Source: DAOTKC01 sp035449045
Lineage (GTDB): Bacteria > Bacillota > Clostridia > Christensenellales > CAG-917
Length of the DNA: 25,511 bases
Reading direction: 5' to 3'
NCBI GenBank assembly: GCA_035449045.1
Contig: DAOTKC010000021.1
Location: forward strand, 1 to 25,511
Below are positions 1-7,662 of the stretch, one piece after another; the first letter of the stretch is position 1, and each line of letters begins with the position of its first letter. The position numbers were made by a program, and so were the translations under genes. The notes below the pieces were generated by a model. That model did no database searches, was not told the DNA's origin, and saw only the letters and a program-made list of their open reading frames with translations.

Positions 1-1375
1 CGCCGACGTCAAGCCCGCGCGTCGGTTGAACCGCTATTAAAAGCTCGGGTTGCTTGGATATCTCGCGCGCCACTATAGCTTTCTGCTGGTTGCCGCCCGA
101 CATACTTCTTGTGACGGTGGTCGCGCCCCGTCCGCTTCTTATGTCGTATTGGTTTATCAAGGTATCGGCATATTTACGCACCGCTCTCGGCTTGATGAAT
201 CCCAGCTTTTGAAATTCGGGCTTAAAATAGCTTTGAAGCGCGAGGTTATATGCAAGCGAGAAATCTAAAACGAGGCCGTGCTTGTGGCGGTCTTCGGGAA
301 TGTGGCCGATGCCCTTTACGCTTCGCTCGCGAATGCTCGCCCGCGTTACGTCCTCGCCCAAAATCTCGATTTTGCCTAAATACCGCGAGGTCTTTTTCGG
401 CGTCTTTTCCTTTGCCTTTCTTTTAAGTTTGGCTGCCGCCGCGAGTTTTTCGAGGCCGGTCAAGGCATAGACGAGCTCGCTTTGGCCGTTGCCGTCGATG
501 CCCGCTATGCACACAATTTCGCCCCGCTTAACGTCGAATGAAACGCCGTTGACGGCGAATTTTTTGTGGGTTTTAGAGTTGACGTAGAGGTTTTTAACCG
601 AAAGCACTATTTCGCCCGCTTCGGCCTCCGCCTTCTCCACCTCAAAATTGACATCGCGCCCCACCATCATTTTGGAGAGGCTCTCCTTGGTCGCGTCCTT
701 TATGTCGACGGTGCCTACGCACTTGCCCTTTCTTAAAACTGTGCAGCGGTCGGCGCACGCCATTATCTCGTTGAGTTTGTGAGTGATGAAGAGAATGGAC
801 TTTCCCTCCGCCTTCAGCCCCTTCATTATGGCGATGAGCTCCTCTATTTCCTGCGGCGTCAATATCGCGGTCGGCTCGTCGAAAATGAGAATGTCGTTGT
901 CGCGGTAAAGCATCTTCAAAATTTCGACGCGCTGCTGCATGCTGACCGTGATATCCTCAATCAGCGCGTCGGGCTCGATTTTGAGCCCGTATTTTTCGGA
1001 AAGCTCCATTATTTTCTTTTTGGATTCGCTCTTTTTCAAAAATCCGACGCGGCTGTCCTCGGCGCCGAGAATGATGTTTTCGAGCACGGTAAAGTTTTCG
1101 ACCAGCTTGAAATGCTGGTGAACCATTCCTATTCTTAGGTCGTTGGCGTCGTTGGGATTGTTTATTTTAACCTCAATGCCGTCCTTTAAAATGACGCCGC
1201 CGTCGGGCTGATATAACCCGAAAAGCACGCTCATCAGCGTGCTCTTTCCCGCGCCGTTTTCGCCGAGCAGCGCGTGAATTTCCCCTCTTTTAAGCTTCAA
1301 AGTGATATTATCGTTGGCGATGACGCCGGGGAATTCTTTTGTAATATTCCTCATTTCAATGACGTAATCTTCCAA
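1..1375 (-). CDS. Nucleoside/sugar-type ABC transporter ATP-binding protein (double ABC domain), C-terminus beyond the window
   Basis: This cytoplasmic ATPase would power import of the substrate caught by the neighbouring BMP lipoprotein; family members (NupO/YufO, RbsA-like) take up nucleosides. The first ABC domain has Walker A GENGAGKST, the Q-loop MVHQHF, signature VSMQQR and Walker B ILIFDEPTA. The second has the usual degenerate Walker A (GIDGNGQSE), the signature SGGNQQK and the start of QPTRGLDVG before the edge. I chose the TTG at 1375 because GGAGG (1384-1380) lies 4 nt upstream; an in-frame ATG at 1354 lacks a well-placed site. A Lys-rich stretch of about 20 residues follows the second Walker A and is unusual for the family. 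The gene is 3'-truncated by the window, and its permeases should lie beyond the left edge. The family call is firm; the substrate is inferred from context. Confidence 0.93.
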   Translation of the reverse strand, partial: MEDYVIEMRNITKEFPGVIANDNITLKLKRGEIHALLGENGAGKSTLMSVLFGLYQPDGGVILKDGIEVKINNPNDANDLRIGMVHQHFKLVENFTVLENIILGAEDSRVGFLKKSESKKKIMELSEKYGLKIEPDALIEDITVSMQQRVEILKMLYRDNDILIFDEPTAILTPQEIEELIAIMKGLKAEGKSILFITHKLNEIMACADRCTVLRKGKCVGTVDIKDATKESLSKMMVGRDVNFEVEKAEAEAGEIVLSVKNLYVNSKTHKKFAVNGVSFDVKRGEIVCIAGIDGNGQSELVYALTGLEKLAAAAKLKRKAKEKTPKKTSRYLGKIEILGEDVTRASIRERSVKGIGHIPEDRHKHGLVLDFSLAYNLALQSYFKPEFQKLGFIKPRAVRKYADTLINQYDIRSGRGATTVTRSMSGGNQQKAIVAREISKQPELLIAVQPTRGLDVG

Positions 1376-1397
1376 GGTGCCTCCAAGAACGCCTAAA

Positions 1398-1419
1398 GCG
1401 CGGCGGCATATTGCCGCGC
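1398..1419 (-). other. GC-rich hairpin in the leader of the ABC ATPase gene
   Basis: GCGCGGC at 1398-1404 is complementary to GCCGCGC at 1413-1419 with an 8-nt loop. It lies just upstream of the ATPase ribosome site and may tune translation or mRNA decay. That role is inferred. Confidence 0.4.
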
Positions 1420-1467
1420 GCTCTCGCGCGTGCGTCTACAATTATAAACGCGCTTTTCCTAGGTGGA

Positions 1468-1494
1468 GGAAAGGCGGCAAAAAGCCGCCTTTCC
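1468..1494 (-). other. Perfect stem-loop between lipoprotein and ATPase genes, without U-tract
   Basis: An 11-bp perfect stem (GGAAAGGCGGC, positions 1468-1478, with 1484-1494) encloses a 5-nt loop 16 bp after the lipoprotein stop codon. Neither strand has a T-run after it, so it is probably not a full intrinsic terminator. A stem at this point in binding-protein operons commonly protects the upstream message, giving more binding protein than ATPase. That role is inferred. Confidence 0.6.
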
Positions 1495-1509
1495 GAACAA
1501 GTTAATTAA

Positions 1510-2613
1510 TTACGCTTCGTTTTCGTCGATTAAGTTAACAACGGTGGTCGCGGGGAAAGTCGTGGTGCCGTCGTCGATTACGATTTCGCCGTCCTTTATC
1601 TTTTCGAACAAGGCTTCATATTCCTCAACGGTGTAGGTCTCGAATCTCCAGGAAGTTTCGGCGATGGGGAGGCCGACGCAGTCCTCGGCGGCGCCGAGCA
1701 CAGCGGTCTGGCCGGCCTGGGCTTCCGTCCAAGCGCCGCCGTTCTCATAGAAGTCGGCGAGAGCCAGTTTGACCGATTGAGTCAATTGCTTCAAAGCAGT
1801 GGTAAGGATGCGGTCCGATACGCCCGCCATGTCGGTGTCGACGCCGATGACCTTGCCGCTATCGGTTTCGTTGGCGGCGCCGATCGCGCTCAGGTAGATG
1901 CCACCACCGCAGGCAAACACGACCTCGGTGCCGGCGGTATACCATCCGCTCATTTTTGTTTTGATTTCGTCACTGGGAGCAAAAGAACCGCAATACCAAT
2001 ATTTGAGTTCGATGGCATCGGCGGCAAGCTCAAGCTCTTCACCGGCTGCTTCGGCGCCCTGAACAAAGCCGAATCCGAATCTGACGACCGCGGGCACATC
2101 AATTCCGCCCAAGAAGCCCAGCTTTCTGTAGCCATCCATGACGGCGGCGTAACCGGCAAGATATCCGGCCTGCTCTTCTTTATAAAGAATGCAGTGCACA
2201 TTGGATTTCGTTTCATATACGCGTTCTTCAGCGCCATCATTGGGTTCACCATCAAGAAGCAGGAAGTTTACATTAGGATATTGGCCCTGCAGTGTATAGA
2301 TTGCCACTTCGAAAAGATAACCCGGGCAAACAACGACTTTGGCGCCGCGCTCGATAGCCGTTTTGATGGTTTCGATACGCGACTCGTCGCTGTCCTCGCT
2401 GGGTCTGAAGTAGCCGTATGTCTTGCCGTTGGCTTCGGCGAATTGCTTGACACCATTCCACGCGCCCTCGTTGAAGGACTTGTCGTCGATGTTGCCGACG
2501 TCGGTGACGAGCGCGATCTCATAGGTGGCGGTTTCTTTGTTACACGCCGCGATTAAAACGAGCGAGGTAACCATGAGCGCCAGCACGAGAATGATACTCA
2601 ATAATTTTTTCAT
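1510..2613 (-). CDS. BMP-family ABC transporter substrate-binding lipoprotein
   Basis: This is the extracytoplasmic solute receptor of a BmpA/Med/NupN-type transporter, a family that binds purine and other nucleosides. The protein has 367 residues. A short basic N-terminus and hydrophobic segment lead to the lipobox LIAAC with Cys24 as lipidation site. The family signature around residues 38-54 is clear (VTDVGNIDDKSFNEGAW). The start at 2613 has GGAGG seven bases upstream. A promoter lies directly upstream and the ABC ATPase directly downstream. Upstream deoB, deoD and upp support nucleoside import. The ligand itself cannot be read from the sequence. Confidence 0.93.
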   Translation of the reverse strand: MKKLLSIILVLALMVTSLVLIAACNKETATYEIALVTDVGNIDDKSFNEGAWNGVKQFAEANGKTYGYFRPSEDSDESRIETIKTAIERGAKVVVCPGYLFEVAIYTLQGQYPNVNFLLLDGEPNDGAEERVYETKSNVHCILYKEEQAGYLAGYAAVMDGYRKLGFLGGIDVPAVVRFGFGFVQGAEAAGEELELAADAIELKYWYCGSFAPSDEIKTKMSGWYTAGTEVVFACGGGIYLSAIGAANETDSGKVIGVDTDMAGVSDRILTTALKQLTQSVKLALADFYENGGAWTEAQAGQTAVLGAAEDCVGLPIAETSWRFETYTVEEYEALFEKIKDGEIVIDDGTTTFPATTVVNLIDENEA

Positions 2614-2645
2614 AGAATTTCCTCCATTTTTAGCGTTTCCGCATT

Positions 2646-2674
2646 ATTGTATTTATGTTATCACAAAGTCTCAA
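2646..2674 (-). promoter_or_regulatory. Promoter of the BMP lipoprotein gene
   Basis: A -35 box TTGAGA (2674-2669) is separated by 17 bp from a -10 box TACAAT (2651-2646); each matches consensus at 5 of 6 positions. The predicted leader is only about 25 nt, which leaves no room for a riboswitch. It shows the transporter can be expressed independently of deoB. Confidence 0.65.
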
Positions 2675-2933
2675 TTCCAGTCAATAAGGGGATTTTCGGC
2701 TCTTTTGAATATTCTGCGCGCGACTCGAATTTTTATGCGAAAGCACCCTTTTTATGGCCCGAAAACGTCGCGTTTTTTTGAGTTTCGTGAATAATTTCCG
2801 ATTAAAAAATTTATAAAAAAGTTTTTACGAAATCAAAAAAATTTTTTCTTCGGGGTTTTCTTAAGAAAAAAAGCAATTAAATGGCTTAATACGAGCCGAA
2901 AACGCGCCTTTATTAAATCGAACTAACGCGAGC
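2675..2933. other. AT-rich intergenic DNA between deoB and the BMP gene
   Basis: This region holds long A and T tracts, including a 14-bp palindrome TTTTCTTAAGAAAA at 2856-2869. A weak GGCT/AGCC hairpin is followed some 10 bases later by T-rich sequence on the minus strand, which could be a poor deoB terminator. I see no gene here. Confidence 0.4.
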
Positions 2934-4052
2934 TTAATCGGCGTTAAGATATAGCTCTATAGTCTTTGCCACAAAGTCAAAGCCTTCGACTGTGCCGAGA
3001 TTTTGAGGCGGCAGTTTTTTTGAAAACCTGAGATATGGGACATATTCGCGCGAGTGGTCGGTGGATGGCGTAGACGGGTCGCAACCGTGGTCGGCGGTGA
3101 TAATCAGCATGTCGTCCTCTTTGAGATTATTTATAAACCCGTCCAGCCAAAGGTCGAACGCCGAGAGCGCGGCGGCATAGCCGTCGATATCGTTGCGGTG
3201 GCCGTAGAGCATGTCGAAATCCACTAAATTGGCAAAGCAGAGGCCGTTAAAGCGCCGCTCCGCCATGCGGGACAGCGCCTCCATGCCCTCGGCGTTCGTC
3301 TTGGAATGGATTTTTTCGGTAATGCCTCGTCCCGCGAAAATGTCGTAAATTTTGCCGATTCCGACGACGTCCAGCCCCTTATCCTTGAGGCGGTCAAGCA
3401 TTGTCGTAGCGGGCGGCGCAAGCGAGAAGTCGTGGCGGTTTTCCGTCCTTTTGAAGTCGGGATATTCGCCTTTAAACGGCCGCGCTATAACTCTTCCCAC
3501 CGCGTGCTCGCCCGATAAAATCTGCCGTGCGGTTTCGCAATAGCGGTAAAGCTCCTCGGGAGGCACTATGTCCTCGTGGGCGGCGATTTGAAAGACGCTG
3601 TCGGCCGAGGTGTAGACGATTAAGGCGCCCGAGGACATGTGCTCTCTTCCGAAGTCCTTTATGACCTCGGTGCCCGAATACGGGCGGTTGCAGAGCGTCT
3701 TACGCCCCGCGCGGCGCTCGAACTCGTTTATGATTTCGGGCGGAAAGCCGTTGGGATAGGTCGGGAAAGGGCGCTCCGAAACCACTCCCGCAAGCTCCCA
3801 ATGCCCGATGGTAGTGTCTTTTCCCTTGGATTTCTCCTTAAGGCGCGCCACCGTCGCCAGAGGCGCCTTGGATTTTTCACCCGCGTTAACGCCCTCGATG
3901 TTGAAGAGTCCCAGCTTCTTTAAGTTGGGGACGTCAAATTTAGGCGATTTGGCGATTGCCGAAAGCGTATCGCTTCCCGCATCGCCGTATTCGGCGGCGT
4001 CGGGCATCGCCCCGATACCCACGCTATCTAAAACTATTAAAAATACTCTCAT
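2934..4052 (-). CDS. deoB: Phosphopentomutase
   Basis: DeoB interconverts (deoxy)ribose-1-phosphate and (deoxy)ribose-5-phosphate, linking nucleoside phosphorolysis to the pentose phosphate pathway. It belongs to the alkaline phosphatase superfamily. The protein has 372 residues, slightly shorter than the usual 390 or so. Visible motifs are the N-terminal metal-binding IVLDSVGIGAMPDA with Asp9, the catalytic-threonine region KDTTIGHWE (78-86), and the C-terminal metal-binding segments TADHGCDP and STDHSREYVP. An AGAGGG site precedes the ATG. It lies downstream of deoD in the same orientation, so PNP-released sugar phosphate is its natural substrate. Confidence 0.97.
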   Translation of the reverse strand: MRVFLIVLDSVGIGAMPDAAEYGDAGSDTLSAIAKSPKFDVPNLKKLGLFNIEGVNAGEKSKAPLATVARLKEKSKGKDTTIGHWELAGVVSERPFPTYPNGFPPEIINEFERRAGRKTLCNRPYSGTEVIKDFGREHMSSGALIVYTSADSVFQIAAHEDIVPPEELYRYCETARQILSGEHAVGRVIARPFKGEYPDFKRTENRHDFSLAPPATTMLDRLKDKGLDVVGIGKIYDIFAGRGITEKIHSKTNAEGMEALSRMAERRFNGLCFANLVDFDMLYGHRNDIDGYAAALSAFDLWLDGFINNLKEDDMLIITADHGCDPSTPSTDHSREYVPYLRFSKKLPPQNLGTVEGFDFVAKTIELYLNAD

Positions 4053-4091
4053 AAATTATTTCCCTCTATTACCGGAATTAAGATAATGGAT

Positions 4092-4177
4092 GCGGGGCTA
4101 GGCTCGGCAAGCCGGGGAATAGGAGCCTATTGTAATAAGTGACTATTTCACGGCACAGACAGTAAACACCGCCCCGC
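4092..4177 (-). repeat. Inverted repeat enclosing the deoD-deoB spacer
   Basis: GCGGGGC (4092-4098) and GCCCCGC (4171-4177) are perfect inverted 7-mers bracketing about 72 nt. Inside, AGGCTC and GAGCCT can form a second hairpin. It could fold as a branched RNA between the two cistrons; function is unknown. Confidence 0.4.
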
Positions 4178-4186
4178 GCCATTAGA

Positions 4187-4927
4187 TTAATTCCGAATAT
4201 TAAGAGCTAGTTCCAAAGCTATATACATCATTTCCTTGAAAGAACTTTGGCGGTCTTCTGCGGACAATGCTTGATGGGTGACGAGGGAGTCGGAAATGGT
4301 GAGGATGGCGAGGGCGCGCTTACCCGCCTTGTAAGCGTTCATGTAGAGCGCGGCGGCCTCCATCTCGACAGCGAGAATGCCGTTTTCTTTAAAATAGTCC
4401 GCCATGCCGCCTTCGCCGTAGAAGACGTCGCTCGAGAAAACCCGGCCGGTGACGGCGCGGTCGCCCGCCGTTTTTTCGGCTATCTCTTGCGCCGCCGCCA
4501 AAAGTTCGGGCGAGGCGGTTGCCAAAAAGTCCTTAGGGAGGCCAAAGTTTTCGGCGAATGAGGAGCGCGTCAGCGCCGTTTCGGCAAGCACGATGTCACG
4601 CACTTTAAGCCTTGGGTCGGTGGCGCCCGCCGAGCCCACTCTGACAATATTTTGAACGCCGTAGAAGTTAAAAAGCTCGAAGCTGTAAATGCCGATGGAG
4701 GGCATGCCCATGCCCGAAGCCATCACCGAGACGCGCTTTCCCTTGTAATAGCCGGTGTAGCCCTGCACGCCCCGAACATCGTTGACGAGGACGGCGCCTT
4801 CCAAAAAGTTCTCGGCGATATAGCGCGAGCGAAGCGGGTCGCCCGGCATCAGCACCGTTTCGGCAAAGTCGCCCGCTTTGGCGGTGATATGCGGAGTAGG
4901 TATTTTCATTTCCTGATGTCCTTCCAT
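4187..4927 (-). CDS. deoD: Purine-nucleoside phosphorylase, DeoD (hexameric) type
   Basis: DeoD cleaves purine (deoxy)nucleosides with phosphate to free base and (deoxy)ribose-1-phosphate in the cytoplasm. The N-terminal TPHITAKAGDFAETVLMPGDPLR, the central RVGSAGA and the nucleoside-binding AVEMEAAALY followed by LTISDSL are characteristic of the family. I place the start at the ATG at 4927 (246 aa), because AAGGGGG lies six bases upstream; an upstream in-frame start would add seven residues without a good ribosome site. The internal Met of MKIPTPHI corresponds to the usual family start. It is followed by deoB, its metabolic partner. Confidence 0.95.
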   Translation of the reverse strand: MEGHQEMKIPTPHITAKAGDFAETVLMPGDPLRSRYIAENFLEGAVLVNDVRGVQGYTGYYKGKRVSVMASGMGMPSIGIYSFELFNFYGVQNIVRVGSAGATDPRLKVRDIVLAETALTRSSFAENFGLPKDFLATASPELLAAAQEIAEKTAGDRAVTGRVFSSDVFYGEGGMADYFKENGILAVEMEAAALYMNAYKAGKRALAILTISDSLVTHQALSAEDRQSSFKEMMYIALELALNIRN

Positions 4928-5077
4928 ATTAAACCCCCTTCTGTTCAAAAATATTTTTATTTAGTTTTCGCAATAATTTTAATATCTATCGGCGCGATAA
5001 GAATGCGCGCAATAAAAAAGCTTTATTTGCAAAATACGGCGTTTATGACAAAAAACAACATATAAACCTTGTTTAGT

Positions 5078-5716
5078 TCATTTTGTGCCGAACATCCTAT
5101 CGCCCGCGTCGCCCAGCCCGGGCAGAATATAGCCCTTGTCGTTGAGTGTGCGGTCGAGTGTGGCAACATAAATTTGAACGTCGGGATGCGCCGCCGCCAC
5201 CGTTTTCACGCCCTGCGGCGCGGCGATAATCGACATCAGTTTGATGGACTTGGCGCCGCGCGCCTTGATCGCCGCGATAGCGGCCGAGGCCGAGCCGCCC
5301 GTCGCCAGCATGGGGTCTAAAACGACCGCCGTCATCTTGTCTATTCCGTCGGGAAGCTTTAAGTAATACTCCTTGGGTTCCAGCGTTTCCTCGTCGCGGT
5401 AAAGCCCGATGTGACCGACTTTGGCTGTCGGGAAGAGCTTGTGCACGCCGCCGACCATGCCGAGTCCGGCGCGAAGAACGGGTATTATCGCCACCGAGTT
5501 TTCGACCACGGCGCGCTCGGTGCAGATTTCGAGCGGCGTCTTAACTAAAATTTCCTTGGTCGGGATGTCCTTGAAGCTCTCATACGCCATCAGCATGGTA
5601 ATTTCTTCGACAAGCTCGCGGAACTCCTTGGTGCTCGTAGTTTCCGAACGCAGAATCGCCACTTTGTGGCGGATAAGCGGATGGTCGAGAATCGTTACAT
5701 TTTGAAATTTTTCCAT
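5078..5716 (-). CDS. upp: Uracil phosphoribosyltransferase
   Basis: Upp converts uracil and PRPP to UMP, the key pyrimidine salvage reaction. The 212-residue length is typical. The PRPP-binding loop VVLDPMLATGGSA is at 131-143 and the uracil-binding YILPGLGDAGDR at 196-207. The weak AAAAGGA ribosome site abuts the ATG, with a second AAGG further upstream. It lies upstream of deoD in the same direction, with a 150-bp AT-rich spacer in between. I see no clear terminator after it, so read-through into the deo genes is possible. Confidence 0.97.
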   Translation of the reverse strand: MEKFQNVTILDHPLIRHKVAILRSETTSTKEFRELVEEITMLMAYESFKDIPTKEILVKTPLEICTERAVVENSVAIIPVLRAGLGMVGGVHKLFPTAKVGHIGLYRDEETLEPKEYYLKLPDGIDKMTAVVLDPMLATGGSASAAIAAIKARGAKSIKLMSIIAAPQGVKTVAAAHPDVQIYVATLDRTLNDKGYILPGLGDAGDRMFGTK

Positions 5717-5765
5717 TCCTTTTACCTTATTGGCCTTGTTTTTTGCCTACATTTCGGCGCAACGC

Positions 5766-5853
5766 GCTAATCCACAGTTTTTCGTTTTTCATTTTTCGTT
5801 CGGCGTAAGCCGCTATCCGCCGTTTTTCGTTTTTCGTTTCTCGTTTTTCGTTC
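5766..5853. repeat. Tandem GTTTTTC heptamer tracts between the PHP gene and upp
   Basis: Two related units lie in tandem. Unit 1 (5766-5801) reads GCTAATCCACA, then three (G/A)TTTTTC heptamers and GTTC. Unit 2 (5812-5853) reads GCTATCCGCC, then four such heptamers (one is GTTTCTC) and GTTC. On the transcribed minus strand they read as A-rich GAAAAAC repeats immediately upstream of upp. The role is unknown. Confidence 0.8.
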
Positions 5854-5869
5854 TATCTTCCCGCTCGTG

Positions 5870-6676
5870 CTATAAACTTATTCTAACGCCCTCGGGAACG
5901 TGGTTTTTATAGACGAAAACGAACTTGAATCCCGCGCTTGCGGCGGCCGCGGCGGCTTGGGCATACCGCTCGCCTATCCGTTCGCCGGTGTGTCCGTCGG
6001 AGCCGAAAGTGATGAGCTCGCCGCCCAGCTCGCGGTAGCGTTTGAGAATATCCAAAGAGGGCACGAAGGCCTCCGATTTCATAAAGCCGATGTGTGAATT
6101 TATCTCGAGGCACTTGTTCTTTTTGATTATCGTTTTTAAAACATCGTCCAAAACCTCGGGGGCGTCGGTGCGCTTGAGCGCGGGCTCGGCGTATGGCGAA
6201 CGGCGGCCGATATAGCCGAAGTGGCCGACAATATCAAAGTGATAAGGCGCGTCAAGGCTCCTTCTCACCGCTTTGAAGTAGCGACCGTAAGCCATTTCTC
6301 GGTTGCCCGAGTTTAGGTAGTATTCCTGCTTGTAAACGTCCTCGCCTTCGACAAGGTGAATGCTGTTTATGATGACGTCGGTCTTATAGCGCTCCAGCCG
6401 ATAATCCCGCTCAACTTGGGCGGAGTGGCCGACCTCGAGGCCTATGGCGTAGTAAATTTTGCCGAAAAACTCCTCCTTGAGCGCCTGAGCCTCGGCAAAA
6501 TACGCGGCAAGGTCGAGCGGGCGGCAGTAGGTGAATCCCGCGGCCGCCAAATCGAGGTCGTGATGCTCGGTGGAAGCGACGTAGTCAAGCCCCAGCGCTG
6601 CCGCCGTTTCGACAAGGCTTCTCAGCGTCTGCTTTCCGTCAAAGCTATATGTGCTGTGGGTATGCGTATCAATCAT
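5870..6676 (-). CDS. PHP-domain phosphatase, histidinol-phosphatase (HisJ/HisK) type
   Basis: PHP phosphoesterases hydrolyse phosphate monoesters at a trinuclear metal site; HisJ-type members make histidinol. The protein has 268 residues. Metal-binding motifs are MIDTHTHSTYSFDG at the N-terminus (His5, His7), STEHHDLD near 35-42, GLEVGH around 100, INSIHL, FDIVGHFGY, EINSHIG and FGSDGHTGE. The start lies 16 bp after the dtd stop, with only a weak GAG-type ribosome site, which suggests coupling to dtd. No histidine genes are nearby, so the true substrate may be another small phosphomonoester. Family confidence is high; the exact reaction is uncertain. Confidence 0.82.
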   Translation of the reverse strand: MIDTHTHSTYSFDGKQTLRSLVETAAALGLDYVASTEHHDLDLAAAGFTYCRPLDLAAYFAEAQALKEEFFGKIYYAIGLEVGHSAQVERDYRLERYKTDVIINSIHLVEGEDVYKQEYYLNSGNREMAYGRYFKAVRRSLDAPYHFDIVGHFGYIGRRSPYAEPALKRTDAPEVLDDVLKTIIKKNKCLEINSHIGFMKSEAFVPSLDILKRYRELGGELITFGSDGHTGERIGERYAQAAAAAASAGFKFVFVYKNHVPEGVRISL

Positions 6677-6692
6677 ATCGATTTACTCTAAA

Positions 6693-7130
6693 TTACAGGA
6701 TAATCGTAAAGGGGCCGTCGTTCAGCTGTTCTATTTCCATATGCGCGCCGAAGACGCCGAGTTTTACGGCGGTGCCGCCCTTTCGGAGCGTGTCCGCCAT
6801 AAGATTATACATTGCCTCGGCGCGGGCGGGCTCCTCGGCGCCGCCGAAGTCGGGGCGGTTGCCGTGGCCTTTGCCGCATTTGCCTAGGAGGGTGAACTGC
6901 GACACCAGCAAAATTTCGCCGCCGATATCGAAAAGCGAAAGATTAGTTTTTCCGTTTTCGTCGGCAAAAATTCTGAGCTTGGGTATTTTTTCGGCGGCTC
7001 TCAGAAGGTCTTCCTCAAGGTCGCCCCGCTCCACGCCGAAAAAGACGACGATGCCGCGGCCGATTTTAGAGACCGCTTCATTGTCTACTCTCAAGACCGC
7101 CGATTTGACGCGCTGAAGCACTATTTTCAT
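6693..7130 (-). CDS. dtd: D-aminoacyl-tRNA deacylase
   Basis: Dtd removes D-amino acids (and glycine) mischarged on tRNA in the cytoplasm. The 145-residue length fits the family. It begins MKIVLQRVKSAVLRVD, carries the SQFTL motif (77-81), and ends with NDGPFT (137-142), a variant of the usual NxGPVT cross-subunit motif with Phe replacing Val. Its ATG overlaps the stop of the preceding C_GCAxxG_C_C gene by 4 nt (ATGA), so translation is probably coupled. Confidence 0.96.
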   Translation of the reverse strand: MKIVLQRVKSAVLRVDNEAVSKIGRGIVVFFGVERGDLEEDLLRAAEKIPKLRIFADENGKTNLSLFDIGGEILLVSQFTLLGKCGKGHGNRPDFGGAEEPARAEAMYNLMADTLRKGGTAVKLGVFGAHMEIEQLNDGPFTIIL

Positions 7131-7582
7131 TGGTTGCCCGACTTTATGATTTCTTCCACGATGTCCGCCGCCATTTCGACGAGCTCGGCGCAGGGGCGCT
7201 TTTTGTAGTATTCGTCCGTCCTTGCCGCGGGCACGGGATTGTGCGCGTTTTCAAAGCCGCCGACTAAAAGCTCCTTGCAGACTATGGCGCCGTTTTCTGC
7301 CTTGAATTTTTCGGCGAACTTTTGCACCGTCTTGTAGAGCGCCGCCTTTTCGGCCGTTTGGTCGGGAGAATCGAAGCCGTATAAAAGCCCCAACACTAAA
7401 GCGCCGCCGCTGACCGCGCCGCACACCTCGCGCATTCTCGCCAAGCCGCCGCCGAACGGCGACATTAAAAGCGCAAGCTCGCTTTCGGATTTTCCGGTTT
7501 CCTCAAAAAACGCCCTCGCTACAGCTTGCGCGCAGTTATAACCTTGTTTGAAATAATCTTTCGCGATCTCGCCCTTGCTCAT
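7127..7582 (-). CDS. C_GCAxxG_C_C family putative redox protein
   Basis: This family of small anaerobe proteins is defined by spaced conserved cysteines and is thought to be redox- or metal-linked; no reaction is established. The cysteines are Cys17 (GYNCAQAV), Cys54 (REVCGAVSGG), Cys102 (IVCKELL) and Cys131 (RPCAELV). I choose the ATG at 7582 (151 aa) because AAGGA is 8 nt upstream; a TTG at 7606 would add eight residues and has a poor site. It has its own promoter and a small hairpin in its leader, and overlaps dtd by 4 nt. Confidence 0.88.
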   Translation of the reverse strand: MSKGEIAKDYFKQGYNCAQAVARAFFEETGKSESELALLMSPFGGGLARMREVCGAVSGGALVLGLLYGFDSPDQTAEKAALYKTVQKFAEKFKAENGAIVCKELLVGGFENAHNPVPAARTDEYYKKRPCAELVEMAADIVEEIIKSGNQ

Positions 7583-7599
7583 AGCTTTCATCCTTATGG

Positions 7600-7615
7600 G
7601 GCGCAATCCTGCGCC
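7600..7615 (-). other. Small leader hairpin upstream of the C_GCAxxG_C_C gene
   Basis: GGCGCA (7600-7605) pairs with TGCGCC (7610-7615) around a 4-nt loop. It lies between the promoter and the ribosome site and may modulate translation. Confidence 0.4.
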
Positions 7616-7623
7616 GCATAATT

Positions 7624-7652
7624 AGAATAGCATAATTTCGGCGCGGTGTCGA
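7624..7652 (-). promoter_or_regulatory. Promoter of the C_GCAxxG_C_C - dtd - PHP operon
   Basis: TCGACA (7652-7647) and TATTCT (7629-7624) are 17 bp apart, and the -10 is preceded by TGC, making it an extended -10. It lies in the 80-bp gap after the WYL gene, so these genes can be transcribed separately from the regulator. Confidence 0.5.
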
Positions 7653-7662
7653 GTTTTAAAGA

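Noticed and set aside
1777..2556. 259-codon plus-strand frame opposite the BMP lipoprotein
   Set aside because: It overlaps a clear lipoprotein gene with promoter and ribosome site and shows no recognisable domain.
2614..2645. Purine riboswitch ahead of the BMP transporter gene
   Set aside because: The predicted leader is about 25 nt and contains no aptamer-like conserved core.
5766..5853. GTTTTTC tracts as CRISPR or as a terminator
   Set aside because: There are no unique spacers of constant length, and no stable stem precedes the T-runs on the plus strand.
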